Positions 29,427 through 39,504 of a stretch of DNA of 64,000 bases are shown piece by piece. Position numbers and translations under genes: made by a program. A model generated the notes under the pieces. That model searched no databases. It was not told the origin of the DNA and saw nothing but the letters and a program-made list of their open reading frames with translations. The stretch comes from an uncultured Tidjanibacter sp. (GTDB taxonomy: Bacteria; Bacteroidota; Bacteroidia; Bacteroidales; Rikenellaceae). The stretch lies in contig CANTVF010000007.1 in assembly GCA_947852905.1 (NCBI GenBank), forward strand, positions 1 to 64,000. Direction: 5' to 3'. Position 1 is the first letter of the stretch. Every line of letters starts with the position of its first letter.

Positions 29427-30977
29427 ATGAAACGCCTGTCAATACTTCTCATCACGATATGCCTGTTACTGCCTGAGGCGGTTTCGGCGCAAAGACCCCA
29501 AAGGGACAAGAAACGAGACAAGACCGAAATCGTCCGGCCGCAACCGACCTACGAAGAGATGCTCGAAAAACTCTCCGAGTTGAAACATTCTGAAACTACA
29601 ATTGAAAAGCAACTCTCCGAAGCACGGGAATTGTTTTCCGCAGGCGGTCCCGGCAAGGAAAACCTCGGTACCCGGATCATGGAACTGGAAAAACAGCTGT
29701 TCTCGCTGCGAGAAGAACTCGACGCACTGTCGGCACGGATAAACGCCATGGAACAGGAGCAAGGCTACAGCCGCCCGGCAACTATGCCTGTAACTACAGA
29801 CCGCACGCCTAAAAAAGCCATGCTTACCGCCAATACCTATTTCCGCGACAACATGCCTGCCGACGACTACGAACTGCTTGCGAAAGCCCAGTCTCAGGAA
29901 ACCGCCGCGGCAGCCACGGCCGCAGAGATCAAGAGCAACTACGACCGTATGGCCATACTGCTCTCCACCTACTATATAGTGGACAAGGGGCCACAGGCCG
30001 ACAGTATATACAATATAATAGTTTCGCTCGCAGACGCCAATGAGACTTTGGCCGCTTCGCTCGCAAACGTATGGAACAGCATCTTCGAGACCAAAATTTA
30101 TTCCTATAACTATATTCTCGACAAGAACGGCGAACGCGTATTGCTCGAAGATCAAGAGAGACAGATGAACAACCTGCGACTGCTCGAAAGCGAAATCAAC
30201 GGCGAATACATGTATAGTTCACTGGCCAGATACGCTCTCGAAAAACTTCTGATAACCGGCTACGAAACTCGTATAGCAGACATGGCCGGACTGTCGGAAG
30301 CGGTAGATTCGCTTGGATCGCTCGTTCCGCCGACGCAACATATAGATGACTTTTTCCTGAAAAAACTCGATACGCGGGAGAGAATGTTCTACGACCTGTC
30401 GGACGTGGAACTCGTCAAACCGGCAAAATATGCCAACACTAACCGTATTCCGCAAGTCGAGATATTCCCGCGCGGCAGCATATACCGCATACTGTTGGGT
30501 GCATATTCTCGTCCCCAACCGATATCAATATTCAAAGGAGCATATCCGATGTCGCAGGAAACCAAAGCCGACAAAAAACACTATTATTACGCCGGAGGAT
30601 ACGCGACTCTCGAGGAAGCCTCCGCAGCGGCTGCCCGGCTAAAAAAACAAGGATTCCGCAATCCTCAGGTCGTCGCATGGCACGACGGCGTTTACGACGG
30701 GGCCGCTTCGGGACAATCTAAAAATCTCGCGACGACGGGTACCGTAAAATACCGTATAGAGATAACCGGTGCCGGAGACAGTCTCAGCCGCATGGTACGC
30801 GACGCTATAACCAATCAGGCTGCCGGCAAGGAGATATCGCGACTGGTAAATGCCGAAAACGGCGAGACCATGTTCATCGTCGGATCGTTCAATACCAAAG
30901 CTCTGGCCGACACTCTCGCAGCGGACATTACGGCTGCCGACCCTTCGCTCAACATAAAGGTAGTACCGATACAATAA
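29427..30977 (+). CDS. Secreted coiled-coil protein with two SPOR-like C-terminal domains
   Basis: A 516-residue protein with a signal peptide (cleavage likely after AVSA, residues 18-21). A coiled coil covers about residues 42-112, and a helical region runs to about residue 340. Two SPOR-like units follow. The first is at about residues 362-425 (IYRILLGAYSR with YYYAGGYATLEEASAAAARLKKQG), and the second is from about 436 to the end (KYRIEITGAG with MFIVGSFNTKALADTL). SPOR domains bind denuded peptidoglycan at division sites. The N-terminal family is not known to me. It lies 61 bp after trkH and 62 bp before nfeD. Confidence 0.7.
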   Translation: MKRLSILLITICLLLPEAVSAQRPQRDKKRDKTEIVRPQPTYEEMLEKLSELKHSETTIEKQLSEARELFSAGGPGKENLGTRIMELEKQLFSLREELDALSARINAMEQEQGYSRPATMPVTTDRTPKKAMLTANTYFRDNMPADDYELLAKAQSQETAAAATAAEIKSNYDRMAILLSTYYIVDKGPQADSIYNIIVSLADANETLAASLANVWNSIFETKIYSYNYILDKNGERVLLEDQERQMNNLRLLESEINGEYMYSSLARYALEKLLITGYETRIADMAGLSEAVDSLGSLVPPTQHIDDFFLKKLDTRERMFYDLSDVELVKPAKYANTNRIPQVEIFPRGSIYRILLGAYSRPQPISIFKGAYPMSQETKADKKHYYYAGGYATLEEASAAAARLKKQGFRNPQVVAWHDGVYDGAASGQSKNLATTGTVKYRIEITGAGDSLSRMVRDAITNQAAGKEISRLVNAENGETMFIVGSFNTKALADTLAADITAADPSLNIKVVPIQ

Positions 30978-31039
30978 TACGCACGACGACGCCAGACGCA
31001 CACGAATACGAATACTCATATAATTAACCATAATACGAC

Positions 31040-31522
31040 ATGACCGTAATCATCATCCTCATACTGCTCGGAATATTCCTTCTGGGAGTAGAACTCTTCC
31101 TTTTGCCGGGCATATCGGTAGCCGGCATAGGCGCTTTGGGCGCATGCGGATTCGCCGTCTACAAGGCATTCGCCGACTACGGCAATACGGGCGGCCTTCT
31201 GGCTCTCGCGGCCGTCATAGTCCTCTCCGTCATACTTATTATCGTCGGTATGAGGGCTAAAACATGGAACAGACTGTCGCTCAAAAACAAAATAGACAGT
31301 TCGTCGCAACCTAATCCGGAAAACGAAAACATAAAACCCGGCGACCGCGGAACGACGATCACGCGTCTCGCCCCCGTAGGCAAGGTACAGATCGGCGACC
31401 GCACATTCGAAGCCAAATCCATAGACGTCTACATAGATCCCCGCAAAACGGTCGAGGTCACCGGATTCGACAATTTTTCGATACTAGTCCGCGAAGCCGA
31501 GGATACGACGCATAACGCATGA
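31040..31522 (+). CDS. NfeD-like membrane protein
   Basis: A 160-residue short NfeD protein: two or three N-terminal membrane helices (residues 1-75), a linker, then a C-terminal OB-fold domain from about residue 95 (GDRGTTITRLAPVGKVQIGDRTFEA). The protease domain of long NfeD is absent. Short NfeD proteins are encoded next to flotillin-like FloA and are thought to act with it in membrane microdomains. floA follows 128 bp later, which supports this assignment. Confidence 0.92.
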   Translation: MTVIIILILLGIFLLGVELFLLPGISVAGIGALGACGFAVYKAFADYGNTGGLLALAAVIVLSVILIIVGMRAKTWNRLSLKNKIDSSSQPNPENENIKPGDRGTTITRLAPVGKVQIGDRTFEAKSIDVYIDPRKTVEVTGFDNFSILVREAEDTTHNA

Positions 31523-31650
31523 CCGCCGCCCTGCCCGGAATCGCAACAGGTATGAAACCTACATGACATAACCCCAAACCGGAAGGCGACCTTACTGCAC
31601 GACGACACATCAAGATTAAACTTAAATAAAATCAAATACACTCAAAACCA

Positions 31651-32619
31651 ATGGAAAATATCGGACTTATAATCGTATCGGCCATAGTGATAATAGTGCT
31701 GCTGTGGCTGTTGTTCTATTTTATCCCTGTAGGCCTGTGGTTCAAGGCCATGCTTTCGGGCGTGCGGGTATCTATGCTCCAGCTCATACTGATGCGCTGG
31801 AGAAAAGTGCCGGCCACTCTTATCGTGAACGAAATGATTACCGGGACCAAAGCCGGACTGACGCTCAATCCGAACGATCTGGAAGCGCACTATCTCGCCA
31901 AAGGCAATGTACCCAACGTGATTCAAGCCCTCGTATCGGCGCAAAAAGCCAATATAAACCTCGATTTCAAAATGGCTTCGGCAATAGACTTGGCCGGCCG
32001 CAACGTATTCGAGGCGGTACAGATGTCCGTAAACCCGAAAGTCATCAACACTCCCCCCGTATCGGCCGTCGCCAAAAACGGTATCCAGCTGATAGCTAAA
32101 GCCCGTGTCACCGTCCGCGCCAATATCAAGCAACTGGTCGGCGGCGCCGGCGAAGAAACCGTACTCGCCCGCGTAGGCGAAGGCATCGTCTCGTCGATAG
32201 GCTCGGCCGAGTCGCATACGGTAGTGCTCGAGAACCCGGACAACATATCGCGCGTAGTGCTCGAAAAAGGACTCGATGCGGGAACTGCGTTCGAGATACT
32301 CTCCATAGACATCGCCGATATAGACGTGGGTAAAAACATCGGTGCAGAACTCCAGATAGATCAGGCCAATGCCGACAAAAACATAGCGCAGGCCAAAGCC
32401 GAAGAAAAACGCGCCATGGCAGTGGCATGGGAACAGGAGAACAAGGCGAAAGCGCAGGAGGCACGCGCACAAGTGATATTGGCCGAAGCCGAGATACCTC
32501 GCGCCATAGCCGAAGCTTTCCGCAACGGCAATCTCGGCATCATGGACTACTACCGTCTACAGAATGTACAGGCCGACACGCAGATGCGCGAAAGTCTCGC
32601 CAAACCCGACAAAAAGTAA
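31651..32619 (+). CDS. floA: Flotillin-like protein FloA
   Basis: A 322-residue SPFH/flotillin-like protein of the YqfA/FloA type. It has an N-terminal membrane helix (about residues 5-25), the PHB/SPFH domain, and a C-terminal Ala/Glu-rich coiled coil (from about residue 225, [16 protein letters not shown]). The conserved stretch [16 protein letters not shown] is present. It scaffolds membrane microdomains in other bacteria. It is the last gene of the run; a palindrome at 32721-32761 lies downstream. Confidence 0.95.
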   Translation: MENIGLIIVSAIVIIVLLWLLFYFIPVGLWFKAMLSGVRVSMLQLILMRWRKVPATLIVNEMITGTKAGLTLNPNDLEAHYLAKGNVPNVIQALVSAQKANINLDFKMASAIDLAGRNVFEAVQMSVNPKVINTPPVSAVAKNGIQLIAKARVTVRANIKQLVGGAGEETVLARVGEGIVSSIGSAESHTVVLENPDNISRVVLEKGLDAGTAFEILSIDIADIDVGKNIGAELQIDQANADKNIAQAKAEEKRAMAVAWEQENKAKAQEARAQVILAEAEIPRAIAEAFRNGNLGIMDYYRLQNVQADTQMRESLAKPDKK

Positions 32620-32720
32620 CACTCGTAACCATCCGACCTACACGGAGCGGACGATCCGGACGACCTTACCTAACGTCGTCACGGCAGAGAATCATCTACA
32701 TCGCACCGGCTCCATTTACG

Positions 32721-32761
32721 ACGGGGTTGTGCCAAAACTTAGTGTTTTGGCACAACCCCGT
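32721..32761. repeat. 18-bp inverted repeat (possible fused mobile-element ends)
   Basis: A perfect inverted repeat, 32721-32738 with 32744-32761, 5-nt loop. The right arm and following bases (GTTTTGGCACAACC) recur as GTTTTGACACAACC near 43916. It may act as a terminator for floA, but no T run follows it. It looks like two terminal inverted repeats placed head to head. Confidence 0.6.
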
Positions 32762-32895
32762 TCAAGTGTGTTAGAACGGGTAAAAAAAGGGCTGTGAGTA
32801 AGGACAACAGGAGCTTACGGAATGTAAATGACTTAAACCGATTCACTATAAAACCGCAGCAGATTCCCAGTTATGACATACCGTCTTGCTTTTCA
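32739..32895 (+). pseudogene. Degenerate element remnant, copy A
   Basis: Pairs with copy B at 43911-44063. From a GTG at 32794 an open frame runs to 32934 and encodes VNDLNRFTIKPQQIPSYDIPS-type sequence; copy B encodes VNDLARIKIKTQQIIRYDIPS, 15 of 21 identical. The DNA also matches before the frame. This looks like the 5' end of a lost gene, perhaps a transposase, but I cannot name the family. Confidence 0.5.
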
Positions 32896-33015
32896 CCTAC
32901 TCCCTCCTACGAACGCATTCCCTCATATCGGTAACCAAACGTCCCCGTGCGCAACCGTCGACGGCGACAAACAGTCAGCAGAAACATGCCCGGATACGCT
33001 GTTGGCAGACAGAAC

Positions 33016-33068
33016 TGACAGCCGACAGTGCCATAATGTCATTTTCTGGGTGCTGGCATACTGTTTGC
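33016..33068 (+). promoter_or_regulatory. Sigma-54-like promoter and upstream repeats of htpG
   Basis: TGGCATACTGTTTGC at 33054-33068 fits the -24/-12 consensus TGGCAYR-N4-TTGC with the required GG-N10-GC spacing. Upstream are TGACA at 33016-33020 and its inverse TGTCA at 33037-33041, plus GACAG at 33008, 33017 and 33024. The start site would be near 33080, 40 bp before the ATG. A variant -7 box (TACTGTTTG) overlaps, so a housekeeping promoter is the alternative. Confidence 0.55.
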
Positions 33069-33119
33069 GCTGCGGGTGAATGTCTATTTACATTCGCAAT
33101 CATATAAACATAAACACAT

Positions 33120-35180
33120 ATGCAGAACGGCAAGATAGGGGTAACGACAGAAAACATATTCCCCATTATCAAAAAATTCCTTTATTCCGACCATGAGATA
33201 TTCCTGCGTGAACTCGTTTCCAATGCGGTAGATGCAACGCAGAAACTCAAGACGCTCTCTTCAATGGGCGAATGGAACGGCCAAACGGGCGACCTTACCA
33301 TACACGTCGAAGCGGACAAGGATAAACGCACGCTCACCATTTCCGATGCAGGCATAGGCATGACCATGGAAGAAGTCGACAAATACATCAACCAGATCGC
33401 ATTTTCCGGCGCCGAAGAATTCATGGCCAAATACAAGAACCAGACGATCATAGGCCACTTCGGTTTGGGATTCTACTCGGCATTCATGGTAGCCGACAAG
33501 GTCGAGATCATAACCCAATCGTATAGGGAAGATGCTCCGACTATAGTATGGTCGTGCGACGGTACCCCCGAATTTACCATGGAGGAACGCGCCGAAAAAA
33601 GGTCGCGCGGTACGGACATCGTGCTTCACCTCAGCGAAGATTGCGCAGAATTCGCCGACGAAACGCGTATCCGCGGCATGTTGCGTAAATATTGCCGCTA
33701 CCTGCCCATACCCATAGCCTGCGGCAAGGAACAGGAATGGAAAGACGGCAAATATGTAGATACCGACAAGGACTACATAGTCAACGATACCGACCCGCTG
33801 TGGACGCATGCTCCAGCCGATGTAACCGACGAACAGTACCGCAATTTCTATCGTGACATGTACCCCGGCAGCGAAGACCCGCTGTTCTGGATACACCTCA
33901 ACATAGACTATCCGTTCAACCTCACCGGCATACTCTATTTCCCGAAAATACACAACAACTTCGAGATACAGAAAAACAAGATACAGCTCTACAGCAATCA
34001 AGTGTACGTCACCGATTCCGTGGAAGGAATAGTACCGGAATTCCTGACGCTGCTGCACGGAGTCATCGACTCGCCGGACATACCGCTTAACGTATCGCGA
34101 AGCTATTTGCAGAGCGACGGCAACGTCCGCAAGATTTCGGGCTATATCACTCGTAAAGTAGCCGACAAACTGCAGGAGTTGTTCCGCGACAAACGCGAAG
34201 AATACGAAGGCAAGTGGGACGACCTGAAAATATTCATAGAATACGGCATAGTCACCGACGAGAAATTCTCGGAAAGGGCTTCCGAATTCATGTTGCTCAA
34301 AAATACCGACGGCAAATACTTCACCATAGACCAGTACAAGGAACTGATCGGTGCAGCCCAGACCGACAAGAACGGCACGCTCATATACCTTTATGCCGAA
34401 GATACCGTAGGCAAACACAGCTTCATCGAGGGCGCCAAGGCAAAAGGTTACGACGTGCTGCTCATGGACGGCCAACTCGACAACCACTTCATAAGCTGGT
34501 TCGAAAACAAGTACAAGGATTGTCGTTTCGTCCGTGTCGATTCCGACATTACCGACAAACTTATAGAAAAGGACGACAACCGTACCATGTCGCTCAGCAG
34601 CGAGCAGCAGGACATCATGCGACCGGTATTCGAAAGCCAGCTTCCGACTGGAGACAAGATATTCTACAACGTCGAGTTCGAAGCCATGTCGCCGACAGAT
34701 ATGCCTGTCACTATCGTACAGGACGAATACATGAGGCGTATGAAGGAAATGGCCGCTATGGGCGGAGGAGGCATGATGCAGTTCTACGGCCAGATGCCCG
34801 ACAACTACACCCTCGCAGTGAATGGCAATCATCCGCTCGTAATCGACGTACTCGAAGATGTACAGAAGGAATACGGCGATAAGCTCAAGGAACTGAACAA
34901 GAAAATCGGCGAGGCCGAGAAACAGCAGAACAGTCTTACGGAACTTATCAAAGACAAGAAAGAAGCCGATCTTACGTCCGAAGAAAAGGAACAAAAGGCA
35001 GCTTTCGAGAAACAGTTGTCGGAACTGCGCGAAGAACGCACGAAAGAACTCCGTGAAGCGGGATCGAAAAACAGGATCGTCAAACAGCTCGTCGATCTGG
35101 CTTTGCTGGCAGGCGGAATGTTGCGCGGCAGCCAGCTCACCGACTTCATCAAACGGAGCGTCGATATGATAGAAAAATAA
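33120..35180 (+). CDS. htpG: Molecular chaperone HtpG (Hsp90)
   Basis: A 686-residue bacterial Hsp90. The GHKL ATPase domain shows the ELVSNAVDA N-box, DAGIGM and GHFGLGFYSAFMV. The middle domain has the catalytic loop region VSRSYLQSD. The C-terminal dimerisation domain is preceded by a charged helical stretch (LKELNKKIGEAEKQQNS), which is longer than in E. coli HtpG and normal for this phylum. It is an ATP-dependent chaperone. The gene stands alone, with its own promoter region and a double hairpin after the stop. Confidence 0.97.
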   Translation: MQNGKIGVTTENIFPIIKKFLYSDHEIFLRELVSNAVDATQKLKTLSSMGEWNGQTGDLTIHVEADKDKRTLTISDAGIGMTMEEVDKYINQIAFSGAEEFMAKYKNQTIIGHFGLGFYSAFMVADKVEIITQSYREDAPTIVWSCDGTPEFTMEERAEKRSRGTDIVLHLSEDCAEFADETRIRGMLRKYCRYLPIPIACGKEQEWKDGKYVDTDKDYIVNDTDPLWTHAPADVTDEQYRNFYRDMYPGSEDPLFWIHLNIDYPFNLTGILYFPKIHNNFEIQKNKIQLYSNQVYVTDSVEGIVPEFLTLLHGVIDSPDIPLNVSRSYLQSDGNVRKISGYITRKVADKLQELFRDKREEYEGKWDDLKIFIEYGIVTDEKFSERASEFMLLKNTDGKYFTIDQYKELIGAAQTDKNGTLIYLYAEDTVGKHSFIEGAKAKGYDVLLMDGQLDNHFISWFENKYKDCRFVRVDSDITDKLIEKDDNRTMSLSSEQQDIMRPVFESQLPTGDKIFYNVEFEAMSPTDMPVTIVQDEYMRRMKEMAAMGGGGMMQFYGQMPDNYTLAVNGNHPLVIDVLEDVQKEYGDKLKELNKKIGEAEKQQNSLTELIKDKKEADLTSEEKEQKAAFEKQLSELREERTKELREAGSKNRIVKQLVDLALLAGGMLRGSQLTDFIKRSVDMIEK

Positions 35181-35186
35181 TGCCCA

Positions 35187-35207
35187 ATACGGCAAGCGTT
35201 GCCGTAT
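35187..35207 (+). terminator. First hairpin after htpG
   Basis: A 9-bp stem with a 3-nt loop immediately after the stop. No T run; it probably protects the mRNA end or assists the next hairpin. Confidence 0.45.
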
Positions 35208-35224
35208 CCGATAATCGACAAGCG

Positions 35225-35255
35225 CGGCGGGACAGTTGCTGTCCCGCCGTTTTCG
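35225..35255 (+). terminator. Terminator of htpG
   Basis: A 10-bp GC-rich stem (35225-35234 with 35240-35249) with a 5-nt loop, followed by TTTTCGT. Confidence 0.8.
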
Positions 35256-35565
35256 TATTCCGCGACAGCTCCCGCCCCCCCTACTATGCATGCAGACACA
35301 GCCATACGCACCCGCGTTATAAATGCCGGTCGATATCTCAACCTGATAAACGCCGACACGGCGTCCAGACTCCGCGTTTCAATCTATAACTGTACACTCA
35401 ATATAAAAACTTCTATCATGCGTATCGGCGCGACTTCGGCCGAATACACTTTCGATAGCCGCAATCTTACGGAAAATAACAAAGCTGTCATTCCGCAATT
35501 CGGGTATAACCGCTATCGGGAACATTGAACGCCAGCGACGGTCACATTGTACATATCCGGCTGTC

Positions 35566-35611
35566 CAAAAATAACAAGCGTCAGGCTTCTTCGAGAAGCC
35601 TGACGCTTGTT
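35566..35611 (-). terminator. Terminator of panB
   Basis: On the minus strand an 18-bp perfect stem (35611-35594 with 35590-35573) with a 3-nt loop is followed by ATTTTTGG. Confidence 0.85.
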
Positions 35612-35632
35612 TCAATATACGCATACGGACGG

Positions 35633-36448
35633 TCAGTATTGTTCGTCCTCGTTGGGAAAACCGCCGCTCTTTACATCGCTTACATACTCCCCGAAAGCGT
35701 TGGCCATGACCTCGCCTATATTCGCGTAACGACGCAGGAAACGAGGCGAGAAATCGTTGGTTATTCCGAGCATGTCGTGTGCGACGAGCACCTGCCCGTC
35801 CACATAACGCCCCGCACCTATACCTATTACCGGTATGCTCAATTCTTTAGCCACACGTCCGGCCAACTGTGCCGGTATCTTTTCAAGCACGAGACCGAAA
35901 CAACCGGCCTCTTCCAGAAGATGCGCGTCTCGGACGAGTTTCTCGGCTTCGGCTTCCTCCCTCGCGCGGACGGCATAAGTTCCGTAACGATGTATCGACT
36001 GCGGCGTAAGCCCCAGATGCCCCATGACAGGAATCCCGGCACTGAGTATCCTGTCCACGGATTCCATGATCTCCTTTCCGCCCTCTATCTTCACAGCTCC
36101 GGCCTCGGTCTCCTTCATTATCCGTATCGCCGAACAAAGCGCCTCTTTGGAATTGCCCTGATACGTTCCGAAAGGCATATCGACGACTACCAAAGCACGC
36201 TTCACGGCACGGGTTACGGACTGCGCATGATATATCATCTTGTCGAGAGTCATCGGAACCGTCGTTTCGTATCCGGCTATCACATTGGCTGCGGAATCGC
36301 CTACGAGTATCACGTCTATTCCGGCACGGTCGAGAATACAGGCCATCGAATAGTCGTAACTCGTAAGCATAGCTATTTTTTCGCCGCGTTTCTTCATCTC
36401 CGACAAACGGAGCGTAGTAACGGGCCTAAGTGTTCCTTCTGTTGACAT
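35633..36448 (-). CDS. panB: 3-methyl-2-oxobutanoate hydroxymethyltransferase
   Basis: A 271-residue TIM-barrel enzyme of pantothenate synthesis. It shows the usual [14 protein letters not shown], the metal-binding VGDSAANV segment, the [29 protein letters not shown] stretch, and the [16 protein letters not shown] motif near the C terminus. It transfers a hydroxymethyl group from 5,10-methylenetetrahydrofolate to 3-methyl-2-oxobutanoate. panC and panD are not adjacent. Length is normal and the gene has its own terminator. Confidence 0.96.
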   Translation of the reverse strand: MSTEGTLRPVTTLRLSEMKKRGEKIAMLTSYDYSMACILDRAGIDVILVGDSAANVIAGYETTVPMTLDKMIYHAQSVTRAVKRALVVVDMPFGTYQGNSKEALCSAIRIMKETEAGAVKIEGGKEIMESVDRILSAGIPVMGHLGLTPQSIHRYGTYAVRAREEAEAEKLVRDAHLLEEAGCFGLVLEKIPAQLAGRVAKELSIPVIGIGAGRYVDGQVLVAHDMLGITNDFSPRFLRRYANIGEVMANAFGEYVSDVKSGGFPNEDEQY

Positions 36449-36589
36449 CGTTAAATTATATTATAGGCGGACAAAGTTATAAGACTTTTCCGATAAACGG
36501 GACAATTACTTTACGAAAGTAACTGCATGAAAAATCGAACACGGCTCTGACTGACTGTTACTCCGGCAATACCTATACGACCAAAGGAA

Positions 36590-37129
36590 CTAAAGAAGCT
36601 CGCGTCGGTAGTGACCGAACATATGCCATAACACCGCACCCGCGGATACCGCCACATTAAGCGAATGTTTAGTTCCTGCCTGCGGAATTTCGATTCCACC
36701 GTCGCACATGTCGGCCACGGACTGCGAAACGCCGTCCACCTCGTTGCCGAATACCAGCGCGTACTCCACACCCGCCTCCGGCACGAATTCATCGAGCATC
36801 ACCGCACCCTCTACCTGTTCCACGGCAATCACGCGGTATCCATTCCCCTTCATGGCGGTCACGGCCTCCGCCGTCTCGCCGTAATAACTCCACGGCACGG
36901 TATTCTCGGCACCCAACGCCGTCTTGTGCAGTTCGCGCGAAGGAGGAGTTCCCGTTATGCCGCACAGCAACAGACGCTTCACGGCAAAAGCGTCGCACGT
37001 GCGGAAAAACGAGCCCACATTATTGGCGCTGCGCACATTATCGAGTATCACCGTTACCGGAATACGCGCAGCATGCGCGAACTCTTCTACGCTCGGCCGT
37101 TGAAGTTCCTCGTTACTTATCTTTCTCAT
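36590..37129 (-). CDS. TrmH-family RNA 2'-O-methyltransferase
   Basis: A 179-residue SPOUT methyltransferase. The three family motifs are present: VILDNVRSANNVGSFFRTCDA (motif 1), the ALVFGNEVDGVS region (motif 2), and IEIPQAGTKHSLNVAVSAGAVLW (motif 3), which form the knotted SAM site. It methylates the 2'-OH of a tRNA or rRNA nucleotide; the exact target cannot be read from sequence. It lacks the N-terminal substrate-binding domain of RlmB and is a minimal form. It is divergent from hppA. Confidence 0.93.
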   Translation of the reverse strand: MRKISNEELQRPSVEEFAHAARIPVTVILDNVRSANNVGSFFRTCDAFAVKRLLLCGITGTPPSRELHKTALGAENTVPWSYYGETAEAVTAMKGNGYRVIAVEQVEGAVMLDEFVPEAGVEYALVFGNEVDGVSQSVADMCDGGIEIPQAGTKHSLNVAVSAGAVLWHMFGHYRRELL

Positions 37130-37183
37130 CGGTTATTCTGTTTTAGGCGCGAAGTGTTTTTTACGCATAATGCACCTCCGACC

Positions 37184-37214
37184 TTTGTACAGTTAAAAAA
37201 AATTTATACATTTA
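37184..37214 (+). promoter_or_regulatory. Promoter of hppA
   Basis: TTTG (37184-37187), a 19-nt spacer and TACATTTA (37207-37214) match the Bacteroidota -33/-7 pattern with one mismatch in the last base. The leader is about 70 nt and holds a small hairpin. Confidence 0.65.
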
Positions 37215-37290
37215 TGGTTTGAAGAATCGAGACCTTCGCGGTCAAAATTATCAATTATTTATTTAAAAACCGCTTAAACACATTTCGCTT

Positions 37291-39504
37291 ATGGGGAACA
37301 CTCCGACAATTTTCTGGTTGATACCCGCGGCGTCGCTTATCGCACTTGTGTTTGCCTGGATATTTTTCAGGCAAATGAAAAGGCAGAGCGAAGGAACACC
37401 GCGAATGAAAGAGATAGCTCAGTACGTGCGCGAGGGCGCAATGGCATATCTGAGACAACAGTATAAGATCGTAATAATAGTATTCGTCGTATTGGCGCTC
37501 TTCTTCGCATGGCTCGCATTCGGCCTCGGAGTACAGAACAAATGGGTGCCGTTCGCTTTCCTCACCGGCGGTTTCTTCTCAGGTCTGGCCGGATACATCG
37601 GTATGAGGACGGCTACATACGCCTCCTCCAGAACGGCGCACGCCGCCAGCCAGTCGCTCAACCGCGGTCTACAGGTAGCATTCCGCAGCGGTGCAGTCAT
37701 GGGACTCGTGGTAGTAGGACTCGGACTTTTCGATATTTCATTGTGGTACATAATACTCAACCATTTCGTCGATATCGACGGTCCGCAGAAGATGGTGGTA
37801 ATGACCACTACCATGCTTACATTCGGAATGGGGGCTTCCACGCAGGCACTCTTCGCCCGTGTCGGCGGAGGCATATACACCAAAGCAGCCGACGTAGGCG
37901 CGGACCTCGTCGGCAAGGTCGAAGCCGGAATACCGGAAGACGATCCGCGCAACCCGGCGACTATAGCCGACAATGTAGGAGACAATGTAGGAGACGTGGC
38001 CGGCATGGGCGCAGACCTTTACGAAAGCTATTGCGGCTCCATACTGGCAACCGCAGCCCTCGGTGCGGCGGCATTCATATTCGATCCGGCCATACAGATG
38101 AAAGCCGTACTCGCCCCCATGCTTATCGCCTCGGTAGGTATCATTCTTTCCGTAATAGGCATCTTCACGGTGCGCACCCGCGAAGGCGCCTCCATGAAAC
38201 AGCTGCTCGGCTCGCTCGGCTTCGGCGTGAATCTCAGTTCCATACTGATAGCCATAGCTTCGTTCGCCATTCTCTATCTGCTCGAAATGCCCAACTGGGC
38301 GTGGATAGCCGGTTCGGTAGTCATCGGCCTCGTGGCAGGCGTCATCATAGGACAGGCTACGGAATACTACACATCGCACTCATTCAAACCGACCCGCAAG
38401 ATAGCCAGCAGCGCCGAAACCGGACCGGCCACCGTGATCATCTCCGGCATCGGAATGGGCATGATTTCGACCGCGATACCAGTAATAACGATTTGCATAG
38501 CAATCATCATGTCGTTCCTGTGCGCAATAAGATTCGACGTGGCAAACATGTTGACGGCACAGAATCTCCAGATCGGTCTCTACGGTATAGCCATAGCCGC
38601 AGTTGGCATGCTCTCGACACTCGGCATCACCCTCGCGACAGACGCATACGGCCCGATAGCCGACAACGCCGGAGGCAACGCACAAATGGCAGGTCTCGGC
38701 GAGGAAGTACGCAAACGCACCGACGCACTCGACGCACTCGGCAATACGACGGCAGCCACCGGAAAAGGATTCGCGATAGGATCGGCCGCACTCACCGCAC
38801 TGGCACTGCTCGCATCGTACATAGAAGAAATAAAGATCGGCTTCGGACACCTCGGCGAGAAGACGCTGGAACTTTCGGGCGGCAGAACCGTAGAAGTAGC
38901 CAATGCTACGATACTCGACTTTATGGATTACTACCAGATAACGCTCATGAATCCTAAAGTGCTCATAGGAATATTCATGGGAGCCATGATGTCGTTCCTC
39001 TTCTGCGGCCTTACCATGAATGCCGTAGGCCGTGCCGCCCAGAGCATGGTCAACGAAGTACGCCGTCAGTTCCGCGAGATAAAAGGCATACTTACCGGTA
39101 ACGCTACGCCCGACTACGCCCGTTGCGTAGCCATATCGACCAAAGGCGCCCAGAGGGAAATGCTGATGCCGTCCCTCATAGCCATACTCGTACCGATACT
39201 TATGGGTGTCGTATTCGGTGTTTCGGGTGTTATCGGTCTGCTTGTCGGCGCCCTCGGCGCAGGATTCGTACTCGCCATTTTCATGGCCAACTCAGGCGGC
39301 GCATGGGACAATGCGAAAAAATATGTCGAAGACGGCAATTTCGGAGGTAAAGGCTCCGAAAGTCATAAGGCTACCGTCGTAGGCGACACCGTAGGCGATC
39401 CGTTCAAGGATACTTCGGGTCCTTCGCTCAACATCCTCATCAAACTCATGAGCATGGTAGCTATCGTAATGGCAGGTCTCACGGTAGGCTTCAGTCTGTT
39501 CTGA
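37291..39504 (+). CDS. hppA: Membrane-bound ion-pumping pyrophosphatase
   Basis: A 737-residue, 16-helix pump that couples pyrophosphate hydrolysis to Na+ or H+ export. The substrate site motif [20 protein letters not shown] and the following DNVGDNVGD are intact, as is the late [14 protein letters not shown] with the [15 protein letters not shown] segment. The segment [10 protein letters not shown] has Ala where K+-independent enzymes have Lys, so it should be K+-dependent. The pumped ion cannot be decided safely. Its 3' end and terminator are duplicated 3 kb downstream beyond the restriction-modification island. Confidence 0.96.
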   Translation: MGNTPTIFWLIPAASLIALVFAWIFFRQMKRQSEGTPRMKEIAQYVREGAMAYLRQQYKIVIIVFVVLALFFAWLAFGLGVQNKWVPFAFLTGGFFSGLAGYIGMRTATYASSRTAHAASQSLNRGLQVAFRSGAVMGLVVVGLGLFDISLWYIILNHFVDIDGPQKMVVMTTTMLTFGMGASTQALFARVGGGIYTKAADVGADLVGKVEAGIPEDDPRNPATIADNVGDNVGDVAGMGADLYESYCGSILATAALGAAAFIFDPAIQMKAVLAPMLIASVGIILSVIGIFTVRTREGASMKQLLGSLGFGVNLSSILIAIASFAILYLLEMPNWAWIAGSVVIGLVAGVIIGQATEYYTSHSFKPTRKIASSAETGPATVIISGIGMGMISTAIPVITICIAIIMSFLCAIRFDVANMLTAQNLQIGLYGIAIAAVGMLSTLGITLATDAYGPIADNAGGNAQMAGLGEEVRKRTDALDALGNTTAATGKGFAIGSAALTALALLASYIEEIKIGFGHLGEKTLELSGGRTVEVANATILDFMDYYQITLMNPKVLIGIFMGAMMSFLFCGLTMNAVGRAAQSMVNEVRRQFREIKGILTGNATPDYARCVAISTKGAQREMLMPSLIAILVPILMGVVFGVSGVIGLLVGALGAGFVLAIFMANSGGAWDNAKKYVEDGNFGGKGSESHKATVVGDTVGDPFKDTSGPSLNILIKLMSMVAIVMAGLTVGFSLF

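Larger units (their letters stand above)
32620..33119. other. floA-htpG intergenic region, 500 bp
   Basis: Holds an 18-bp inverted repeat, a degenerate coding-like remnant with a second copy near 44 kb, and the htpG promoter region. An open frame at 32873-33079 shows no family features. Confidence 0.6.
35181..35632. other. htpG-panB intergenic region, 452 bp
   Basis: Between convergent genes. It holds two htpG hairpins, a 7-C run (35275-35281) and the panB terminator. The open frame at 35199-35528 has no recognisable features and overlaps the terminator, so it is not called. Confidence 0.6.

Noticed and set aside
32873-33079. A short open frame before htpG
   Set aside because: It overlaps the likely htpG promoter and partly the element remnant in another frame; no domain features.
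33261-35291. A 676-codon open frame on the minus strand
   Set aside because: Antisense shadow of htpG with a Phe/Val/Tyr-rich translation; no start context or promoter.
35199-35528. A 109-codon open frame after htpG
   Set aside because: It runs through the htpG terminator, has no similarity I can see, and its composition does not resemble the neighbouring genes.
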